This document shows, one piece after another, positions 18,857 through 26,002 of a stretch of DNA of 64,000 bases; positions within the stretch are counted from its first letter, which is position 1, and every line of letters begins with the position of its first letter. The DNA lies in assembly GCF_003226555.1 (NCBI RefSeq), contig NZ_QKQS01000013.1:37890-101889 (forward strand), in the 5' to 3' direction. Origin of the DNA: Rhodopseudomonas palustris (lineage in GTDB: Bacteria > Pseudomonadota > Alphaproteobacteria > Rhizobiales > Xanthobacteraceae). The notes under the pieces are model-generated. The model was not told the DNA's origin. It made no database searches and saw only the letters and a program-made list of their open reading frames with translations. The position numbers and the translations under genes are program-made.

Positions 18857-19416
18857 CTCGCTTCCTCCTGACGGGTATTCTTTTTGTGAGAACGCACCCG
18901 AAATGTCGACGCGCCTTTGGTCGTCATTTCGACTGGTCCGGTCAAGCAGTTTTGAGCCGCCAGTGGACGGCCGGGCGATCGGTATGGCCAAGGTCACGGC
19001 CGGCCGGCTTGGCGCGCCGGACCAAGACGGACCGGTCGGGCACCGGGCCTGCGGACGTCGCAGGCTCCGGCCGACGGATGGTCGGCGGACGGCTTGGGAC
19101 CACATCGCACAAGCCGCCAGAGGCTCGGCTGAACCTGCCACAAGGCGGCTGCATTGGCCGAGCCGCGCGCATGACTGCGCGCTTCCAAGACGGCCGCGAT
19201 GTCGCGACGGCGGCCATCATTCGGAGACCACATCTGGAAGGATCGCAGCTTCGAAGCATCGACCAAGCAGAACGCCCGAACCACGACGCTGTGCAGGCAG
19301 AACTTTGCGTATGCCAGACAAGCCTCTGGTGAATCGCGCTTATCCATATATTCCATAATATACCTTATGCGAATGCGGATCAGCTTAACCGGGGCCTTTG
19401 GCATGGGCTGGCTGAC
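18857..19416. other. Non-coding stretch upstream of the TRAP operon
   Basis: No convincing gene on either strand. Open frames here have no recognisable motifs. The right end (19330-19372) is AT-rich, and the transposase remnant follows, so this may be decayed mobile-element sequence. The promoter of the TRAP operon should lie near its left end. Confidence 0.5.
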
Positions 19417-19585
19417 GTGCACTTGACCGACCACGGCCAGATCGAACGCCTCAATGGCAAGATCAAGCGCCCCACAGAGCTGGTCGGCATCTGCCCCGAC
19501 GAGGACGCCTCGCCATTTCGTCGCTGCTGTCCACGACGAACAAAACGTCGAATGGCCCGCCCGGCAGCCGCGGGCTCGACGCTGA
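19417..19585 (+). pseudogene. IS256-family transposase remnant (C-terminal tail, frameshifted)
   Basis: One frame encodes QIERLNGKIKRPTELVGICP, which matches the C-terminal IERLN-EIKRRT-VVGIFPN block of IS256/Mutator-type transposases. From about 19517 the match continues in another frame with FVAAVHDEQNVEWPARQPRA, corresponding to the family's LVGALLLEQNDEW segment, and then stops. The catalytic DDE core is absent, so the element is dead. It lies beside the AbiEii-like nucleotidyltransferase gene and is a sign of past insertion here. Confidence 0.7.
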
Positions 19586-19697
19586 AAAAACAGCGCCCGA
19601 TCGGCCAAGTCCTGCCGGCAGACGCGATGCCGCCCATGCGCCTCGCCACCCAGAGACTCTCGTCCGACAGGCCTCGAGGCCGGCGGATCAGGGCCGC

Positions 19698-20411
19698 CTA
19701 TCGCGGCCGGTTGCCGGGCTCGTTTGCGTCCTTTGGAATCAACGTCCTCAACTCCGCGAGCGCCTGGAGCGCGATCTCGCACGCCTGGTCGATGAATTCC
19801 TCGCCACGAGCCGTGGGATTGATCACGTTGCGCATGTCGGCCTGATAATCGCCTTTCACGAGGTTCAATCGGTCGAGCGCCGCGGCCACCTCGGCATCCG
19901 AGATCGCGGGACATTCCGCAATCTCGCGTAACGCCTCCCGGTCATGCAGATAAATGGCGGCAAAATCATATGCATCGCGTGGTGTGTATTGCGAGGCTCG
20001 GTACTTCAGCTTCTTGGTCCCGATCTCGGCCGCTCTCTCCGCAGGGATGAGACGCGCTCCAAAACGAAGCTCGTAGGTCGGCTGATCGATGTAGGACGGC
20101 GCATTCAAAAAATCGATCTCGCCGACATTACGAAGGATGAGCTTGAGATACTTGCCCGGCCAATTCCACGTGTCGCACAGCGCTTTGGTCACGGGGTTCA
20201 CGCTCGGGGCCAGGTTCTTCAACGCGGCGCTGGAATCGAGAAAAATATCCACGTCGTAGCTGATGCGATGATCCAGGATTTGCGCCAACGCCGTGCCGCC
20301 GCCGAACGTCCATAGGGTTGGCGCGCCAGGCAAGCTATCGAGGGCAATCAGGGCTTTCTGCATCAGGTCTTCCCATTGCGAAGGAAGCCATTTCCCTGAC
20401 CCATCTCTCAT
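19698..20411 (-). CDS. AbiEii-like nucleotidyltransferase (putative toxin-type NTase)
   Basis: A 237-residue minimal nucleotidyltransferase-fold protein. It shows the GGGTALA motif (residues 37-43), the metal-binding pair in SYDVDIFLD (Asp53, Asp55), a third acidic residue in GEIDFL (Asp100), and the C-terminal EIGTKKLKYR...PRDAYDF motif (about 130-150). This order is that of AbiEii/AbiGii toxins, which transfer nucleotides to RNA. Its start overlaps the end of the HxlR-type regulator gene by 77 bases, implying coupling. The WLPSQW opening looks native, so the overlap is probably real. It sits next to a dead transposase. Toxicity is inferred only. Confidence 0.75.
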   Translation of the reverse strand: MRDGSGKWLPSQWEDLMQKALIALDSLPGAPTLWTFGGGTALAQILDHRISYDVDIFLDSSAALKNLAPSVNPVTKALCDTWNWPGKYLKLILRNVGEIDFLNAPSYIDQPTYELRFGARLIPAERAAEIGTKKLKYRASQYTPRDAYDFAAIYLHDREALREIAECPAISDAEVAAALDRLNLVKGDYQADMRNVINPTARGEEFIDQACEIALQALAELRTLIPKDANEPGNRPR

Positions 20412-21042
20412 TGTCGGACTCCCTCACCCGCCAGATATCGATCGCCTTCGACAAGTCGTTGAATGTCACCAATCGATCGAGGACGAGCTTGTGGATGACA
20501 GACACATCCACCTCATCGAACAGGGCCTGCACATACACCCGCCATCTCGGGTCGGACACTTCGCCTTTGAGGCACGCGAGCAACGTCTTTTCATCGATGC
20601 GGAACGGCATGGGCGTGTTGATCGTGGTCACCGCGATCGTGAGACTGTCGAATGCCGCGGTCGATGTGGACTCGGCTTTGTCGCGCCGCGACCGCTTGGT
20701 GACGACGCCCTCGAATAATCCGGCGTTGTCGTCGCCCCATTTGCAAAGAGGCTCCAGCGCATGGGCAAGGGTTTCGCCGATGGGGCTGAGTGCGTAGTCG
20801 ACCCGCGGCGGGACTTCCTTGTAATCCGTGCGCTTAACGAGGCCGTCCGCCTCCAGTTCTTTCAGCTGCTGAGTCAGCACTTTTTCGCTGGCATGACGCA
20901 CAGACCTCTTCAACTCGCCGAACCGCTTAGGGCCAGGCAAGAGGAAATGCAGGATGAACGGCTTCCACTTGCCGCCGAGCACCCGAAAGGTGGTGTCGAG
21001 CCCGCAATCGCGCGCCGAATTGGACCGAGGATCGACTTGCAT
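20335..21042 (-). CDS. HxlR-type winged-helix regulator with extra C-terminal domain
   Basis: A 235-residue protein. Residues 13-105 form an HxlR/DUF24 winged helix: the conserved Cys13, GGKWKPFILHFLL, KRFGELKR, KVLTQQLKELEADGLV and PPRVDYALSPIGETL. Normal HxlR proteins stop near 110-130 residues, whereas this one continues with a hydrophilic linker and a domain of about 110 residues (PRWRVYVQALFDEVDVSVIH and the following helix) that I do not recognise. The AbiEii-like gene starts inside its 3' end. It may be the repressor and antitoxin of that protein. There is no Shine-Dalgarno before the ATG. It is divergent from the YhaO-like nuclease gene. Confidence 0.75.
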   Translation of the reverse strand: MQVDPRSNSARDCGLDTTFRVLGGKWKPFILHFLLPGPKRFGELKRSVRHASEKVLTQQLKELEADGLVKRTDYKEVPPRVDYALSPIGETLAHALEPLCKWGDDNAGLFEGVVTKRSRRDKAESTSTAAFDSLTIAVTTINTPMPFRIDEKTLLACLKGEVSDPRWRVYVQALFDEVDVSVIHKLVLDRLVTFNDLSKAIDIWRVRESDNERWVREMASFAMGRPDAESPDCPR

Positions 21043-21137
21043 TACATATACTTACAAAACGGATGGTACGCGTCAAATAGAAAGCGTTGATCCCGTTCAT
21101 TGACCCACGACCGCTTTGCCTCGAAGTTCGTTGCATC

Positions 21138-22361
21138 ATGCGATTCACCTTCATTCACGCCGCCGACCTTCACATCGACAGCCCGCTGGCCGGGCTGCGG
21201 ACCAAGAATGAGGACGTCGCGCAGCTGTTCGCCGCGGCCGGACGCAAGGCTGTTCAGGCGCTGGTCGACGAGACCATCGCCAGTGGCGCCGCGTTCCTGA
21301 TCATCGCCGGCGACATCTTCGACGGCGACTGGAAGGACGTCACCACCGGGCTGTTCTTCGTCGGCGCCCTCGGCGCGCTGCATCGCGCCGGGATTCCGGT
21401 GTTCATCATCAAGGGCAATCACGACGCCGAAAGCCTGATGTCGCGTGGGCTGCCCTACCCGGACAGCGTCACGGTGTTTCCGACCAAGGCCGCGACGGTC
21501 GAACTCGAACATTATCGCGTGGCGCTGCACGGCCGCAGTTTCGCCGACCGGGTCAACGCCGATTTCGTCGCCGGCTATCCGGTGCGCCGCGAAGGCTGGC
21601 TCAATATCGGCGTGCTGCACACCTCGCTCGACGGCACCCGCGGCCATGAAGGCTACGCGCCGTGCAGCCTCGATGACCTCAAGCGATTCGGCTACGACTA
21701 CTGGGCGCTCGGCCACGTCCACGCCGCCGAGATCGTCAGCCGCGATCCGTGGGTGGTGTTTCCGGGCAATCTGCAAGGCCGCAGCGTCCGCGAAACCGGA
21801 CCCAAGGGCGCGATGCGCGTCACCGTCGAGGATGGTCGCATCGTCGACGTCACGCCGTTGGCGCTCGACGGCGCGCGCTGGGCGCATCTGACGATCGATC
21901 TGTCCGGCTGCACCGAGGAAGCGCAGATTCCCGCGCTAGTCGGTGAGCGGCTCGCCGAGCTGCATGGACGAAGCGAAGGCCGCGCGCTGGCGATCCGGGT
22001 GACGCTGACCGGCGCGACGCCGCTGCACGACAAGCTGTTGGTGCACCGCGAGACGCTGCAGGACGACCTGCGCGCCGGCGCACTGAAGCTCGCCGCCGAT
22101 TGTTGGATCGAGCAGCTCAAGATCAAGACCTCGATGCCGGCGCGCGCCGCGGCCACTGAACTGAACGGCGACGACATCGACGTCGCCGCTCTGCTCGCCG
22201 AAGGCGCGCAGGATCCCGGTTTCGCCGCGGCTCTGGCCGAGCTGACCGAGACCATCAAGGCCAAGCTGCCGCGCGATCTGCACGATGAGTTCGACGCCTC
22301 CGAACTCATCGCCAGCCTGAGCGACGATGCGCGCGCGCTGCTGAGCGGAGAACTGTCGTGA
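21138..22361 (+). CDS. Metallophosphoesterase DNA repair nuclease (SbcD/YhaO-like)
   Basis: A 407-residue calcineurin-like phosphoesterase. Dimetal motifs are in order: HAADLHIDSP near the start, GDIFDGDW, KGNHDAES, LHTS and LGHVHAAE near residue 195. The N-terminal half matches Mre11/SbcD nucleases. The C-terminal 160 residues form a less conserved cap, as in YhaO. Its stop overlaps the GTG start of the large SMC-like ATPase gene, the standard pairing of the nuclease and ATPase subunits. The role is likely processing of DNA ends or hairpins. Confidence 0.9.
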   Translation: MRFTFIHAADLHIDSPLAGLRTKNEDVAQLFAAAGRKAVQALVDETIASGAAFLIIAGDIFDGDWKDVTTGLFFVGALGALHRAGIPVFIIKGNHDAESLMSRGLPYPDSVTVFPTKAATVELEHYRVALHGRSFADRVNADFVAGYPVRREGWLNIGVLHTSLDGTRGHEGYAPCSLDDLKRFGYDYWALGHVHAAEIVSRDPWVVFPGNLQGRSVRETGPKGAMRVTVEDGRIVDVTPLALDGARWAHLTIDLSGCTEEAQIPALVGERLAELHGRSEGRALAIRVTLTGATPLHDKLLVHRETLQDDLRAGALKLAADCWIEQLKIKTSMPARAAATELNGDDIDVAALLAEGAQDPGFAAALAELTETIKAKLPRDLHDEFDASELIASLSDDARALLSGELS

Positions 22362-25300
22362 GGATCGAGTGGCTGGCGCTTGAGCGCTACGGCATCTTCA
22401 CCGACCGCGTGCTGTCGTTCGCGCCGCAGGCCTCGCTGCACGTCGTGCTCGGCGCCAACGAGGCCGGCAAGACCTCGGCGCTGACCGCGATCGGCGATCT
22501 GTTGTTCGGCTTCGGCGCTCGCACCGATTACGATTTCAAGCACGACAGCAAACTGCTGCGGATCGGCGGCAGCTTCCGCCATTCCGACGGCCGCCTGGTC
22601 GCGGCGCGCCGGCGCAAGGGCAACAAGAACACGCTGCTCGACGACGACGATCGTGCCCTGCCCGATGATCACTTCGCAGCCTTGCTCGGCGACGTCTCGC
22701 GCGTGACCTTCGACCGCGAATTCGGCATGACCGCGCAGGCGCTGCGCGACGGCGGCAGCAAGCTGCTCAGCGCCGGCGGCGATCTCGCCGAAACGCTGGC
22801 GGCGAGTTCGGCCGGCATGGCCGAGCTGTCGCGGATCAAGGATCGCCTGCAGCAGCAGGCCGACGACCTGTTCACGCCGCGCAAATCCGGCAGCAAGCCG
22901 TTTTATCTCGCGGCCGACCGCCGCGACGCCGCCGACAAGGAGCTGCGTGACGCCATCGTCACCCGCGAGGCACTGCGGCAACTGCAAGCCGCGGTGCAGG
23001 ACGCCGAGGCGGAACTGGAGCGGCTGAAGATCGAGCACGCCGCCTGCGGCGGCAAGCTCGCGCGCTGGCAGCGAACGCAGCGGGTGCGTTCGCAACTCGC
23101 CCGGCTCGACCGCATCGAGACCGAGCTCGTGGCTCTGGCTGATCTGCCGGCCGTGACCGGTCAGGTGCTCGCCGAATGGCGCGCGGCGCTCGACGGCAAG
23201 ACCGCGCTGGAGGCCGAGATCGCCGCGCTCGACGCCGCTGCCGCGGCAGATGCCGCCGAGCTGGCAACGATCGATGTCGACGAGGCGCTGTTGGCGGAAG
23301 CCGGCACGATCGAAGCGTTGCGCGAGCGGCTCGGCGCAGTGCGCAAGGCCGCGACCGATCTGCCTCGGCGCCGCCACGACCGCGCCGTCGCCGAGGCGGC
23401 GCTGGACGATTGTGCGCGCCGGCTCGGGCTTCCGTCCCATATCGAGCTGCTGGCTTCGCTGCCGACCGAACCGGCGCTCGCCGATGCCCGCGACCGCATC
23501 GAGAAGATGCGGCGCACCACGCAGGAGCTGGCCGAAATCGAAGCCCGGCATGCGCGGGCCAAGCGTGAGTTCGACGGCGCCGCCGCGACCGGCGATGATC
23601 CTCACCTCGTCGATCTCGAACCGCTGCGCCAGCGCTTCGAGGCGCTCGGCGACATTCCGGCGCAGGAAGACCGTTTGCGCCGGGATCGGGCCGCGCTCGC
23701 GGTCGAATGCGAAGCGATCGGTAGCGCCCTCGCCGCGCTCGATCCGGCGCCGGGCCCGCTCGACCGGGTGCGCGCGCTGCCGGTGCCAGACCGCGCCGTC
23801 ATCACCAAATTCGCCAGCGCGTTCGAACTCAGCGAAACCGAATTGAAGCGGCTCGATGCCGAGATCGCCAAGTACGATGCGGCGATCACCGCGTCCGAAA
23901 AAGAGCTGGCCAAATTGTCGAGCGCCGGCGCGGTGCCGACCAAGGCCGATCTGGTCGCCGCGCGGCAGACACGCGACGAACGCCTCGGCGCGCTCTACGA
24001 CGGGCTCGATGGCGATCGCGGCGAACGCCGGCTCCGGTTCGACGATGTCGCCGAAGCCTCGCGCACCATCGACGCCATCACCGACTCGCTGCTGACCGAT
24101 ACCGAACGCGCCGCGTTGCACGAGGACGTGCAGCGTCGACTTGCGGAAACGCGCAGCGAGCGCGAGCGCGTGATCGAAAAGCGCGCCGGCCTGCAGCAGG
24201 GACTCGCTGATATCACCGAGCGCTGGACCAAGGCCTGGGCTGCATCGGAACTGCGGCCGTCGGGGGCGGCCGAGATGCTGCGCTGGCGCGACCGGCTCGA
24301 CGAGATCATCGCCAGACTGGCGAAATGCGACCAGCAGCGTGCCGGCATCGCCGCGCAGGAGATGGCGCTCGGCGACGGCAAGGCGGCGATCATCCGCTTT
24401 CTCGACAGCGTCGGCCGCCAGCCCGACGCGACCGCACCGGCGGGCGTGCTGTATCGCGAAGCCAAGGGGCGATACGATCAGCTGGTCGCGGCCTGGAGCG
24501 ACGCCAAGGCTCGCGCCGCGACCCGCGACCGGATCGCGCGCGATCTGGCAGAGGCAGAGACCGCGCGCGCGGACTGCGAGCATCTGCTCGCCGAGCTCCG
24601 CCAGCATTGGCCGCAGACCATGACGGCGATCGGGCTCGCCGCCGACGCCTCGCCGGCTCAGGCCGAAGCCGCGCTGACGGTGTGGAGTTCGGTCGGCGTA
24701 CCGCGCGCCAGTTACGAGCGCGAGGGCCGTAGCGTCGACACCATCACGTCGGACCTGCAGGAGTTCGACCGCGACGTCGCCGATCTCGTCGGCCGGGTCG
24801 CGCCGGATCTGACCAGCCTCGCTGCCCAGGACGCCGTCTCGCGCGTCGGCGAGCGGCTGGTCGAGGCGCGCCGCGTCAGCGAAGCCTGCCGCCGCCTGCA
24901 CGACAATGCGGCCAAGTGTGCGATCGGTCGCAGCGCGCTGGTGGCTAAGCTCGCCGCGACCACCGAGACGCTTCAGCGCGCCGGCGAGGCGTTGGACGCC
25001 GAGATCGCCGCCGTGCCGGCGCTGCTGTCGCGGCTCGGCATTCGGCTGCAATTGCAGACCGAACAGACGGAGCTGCGCCGGCACCTGCTCGAAATCGCCG
25101 ACGGTCACGACGAGACCGCGCTTCGTCAGGAGCGCGAGGGCATCGATTTCGACCGGCTGCAGGCCGACATTGCCAGCGCCACCGAACAACAGGCGCAGCT
25201 ACTTAAGGACATCGCGGAGGCCTCCGCGACGCTGCATCAGCGGCAGCGCGAATGGGAGGCGCTGACCAAGGGCCGTGACGCCGCCGGTGCGGCCGTTCGG

Positions 25301-25810
25301 CGCCGCGATGCCGCGGCCGAGTTGCTCGGCATCGCCGAAGACTGGCTGCTACGCGCGGCGTCGGCGTTGCTGGCCCGCCGCGTGGTCGAGCTGCACCGCG
25401 CCAAGGTGCAGGATCCGATGGTCGCCCGCGCCGGTGAGCTGTTCGCGCTGGCGACGGCGGATGCCTTCGCGGGGCTGGGGATCGACTACGGCGATCAGGA
25501 CGAGCCGACGCTGGTGGCGCGTCGCGCCTCGGGCGAGCGGGTGCCGCTGTCCGGACTGAGCGAGGGCACGCGCGATCAGCTGTTCCTGGCGCTGCGACTG
25601 GCGCTGCTCGAACGTCGCGCGTCCGAGCCGCTGCCGTTCATCGGCGACGATCTGCTCGCCAGCTTCGATGACCGGCGGACTCTGGCGACGTTGCGCCTGC
25701 TCGCCGAAGCCGGCCGGCAGCGCCAGATGATCCTGTTTACTCATCACCGCCATGTCGCCGAGCTCGCGCAGTCGCTGCCCGAGCATCAGGTCGATCTCGT
25801 CGAGCTGTAG
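22358..25810 (+). CDS. SbcC/YhaN-like SMC-type ATPase
   Basis: A 1150-residue AAA protein related to Rad50/SbcC. Walker A GANEAGKTSAL is near residue 35. Long Glu/Arg/Ala-rich coiled coils fill about 160-1000. The C-terminal head has the ABC signature LSGLSEGTRDQLFLALRLALL and Walker B PFIGDDLLASFDD, followed by the TLATLRLL segment and an H-loop (FTHHRH). It starts with GTG overlapping the nuclease stop (GTGA), so it is translationally coupled. No CXXC zinc hook is seen in the coiled coil, as in YhaN-type rather than true SbcC proteins. Confidence 0.88.
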   Translation: MRIEWLALERYGIFTDRVLSFAPQASLHVVLGANEAGKTSALTAIGDLLFGFGARTDYDFKHDSKLLRIGGSFRHSDGRLVAARRRKGNKNTLLDDDDRALPDDHFAALLGDVSRVTFDREFGMTAQALRDGGSKLLSAGGDLAETLAASSAGMAELSRIKDRLQQQADDLFTPRKSGSKPFYLAADRRDAADKELRDAIVTREALRQLQAAVQDAEAELERLKIEHAACGGKLARWQRTQRVRSQLARLDRIETELVALADLPAVTGQVLAEWRAALDGKTALEAEIAALDAAAAADAAELATIDVDEALLAEAGTIEALRERLGAVRKAATDLPRRRHDRAVAEAALDDCARRLGLPSHIELLASLPTEPALADARDRIEKMRRTTQELAEIEARHARAKREFDGAAATGDDPHLVDLEPLRQRFEALGDIPAQEDRLRRDRAALAVECEAIGSALAALDPAPGPLDRVRALPVPDRAVITKFASAFELSETELKRLDAEIAKYDAAITASEKELAKLSSAGAVPTKADLVAARQTRDERLGALYDGLDGDRGERRLRFDDVAEASRTIDAITDSLLTDTERAALHEDVQRRLAETRSERERVIEKRAGLQQGLADITERWTKAWAASELRPSGAAEMLRWRDRLDEIIARLAKCDQQRAGIAAQEMALGDGKAAIIRFLDSVGRQPDATAPAGVLYREAKGRYDQLVAAWSDAKARAATRDRIARDLAEAETARADCEHLLAELRQHWPQTMTAIGLAADASPAQAEAALTVWSSVGVPRASYEREGRSVDTITSDLQEFDRDVADLVGRVAPDLTSLAAQDAVSRVGERLVEARRVSEACRRLHDNAAKCAIGRSALVAKLAATTETLQRAGEALDAEIAAVPALLSRLGIRLQLQTEQTELRRHLLEIADGHDETALRQEREGIDFDRLQADIASATEQQAQLLKDIAEASATLHQRQREWEALTKGRDAAGAAVRRRDAAAELLGIAEDWLLRAASALLARRVVELHRAKVQDPMVARAGELFALATADAFAGLGIDYGDQDEPTLVARRASGERVPLSGLSEGTRDQLFLALRLALLERRASEPLPFIGDDLLASFDDRRTLATLRLLAEAGRQRQMILFTHHRHVAELAQSLPEHQVDLVEL

Positions 25811-25906
25811 AGGCTCCGCCGTCGCCGCGGATCGAGTGAGCCAAAACGTCGCATCGCTCAATAAGGGCTGTGCGCTGCCGCGCGGGTTCGACGCGGTTCA
25901 ATGGTC

Positions 25907-25935
25907 TTGCTCCGGACGCTTCCAAGCCCCATAAA
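25907..25935 (+). promoter_or_regulatory. Possible promoter of the Mrp antiporter operon
   Basis: TTGCTC and CATAAA are separated by 17 bases, 67 bases upstream of the first antiporter gene. Matches to consensus are only partial. Confidence 0.3.
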
Positions 25936-26002
25936 ATGAATCCTAGCCAAGAACGTTGCCGAAAGGGCTGCGGAACGAAGAACTGGATCGGAAGGACCAA
26001 GA

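Noticed and set aside
18994-19914. 306-codon minus-strand frame upstream of the TRAP operon
   Set aside because: Half of it is antisense or out of frame to the AbiEii-like gene and the rest has no motifs.
21698-25189. Open frame of 1163 codons antisense to the SbcC/YhaN-like gene
   Set aside because: High GC third positions remove stop codons on the opposite strand. The sense frame has clear Walker and ABC motifs; the antisense product is Arg/Gly/His-rich with no motifs.
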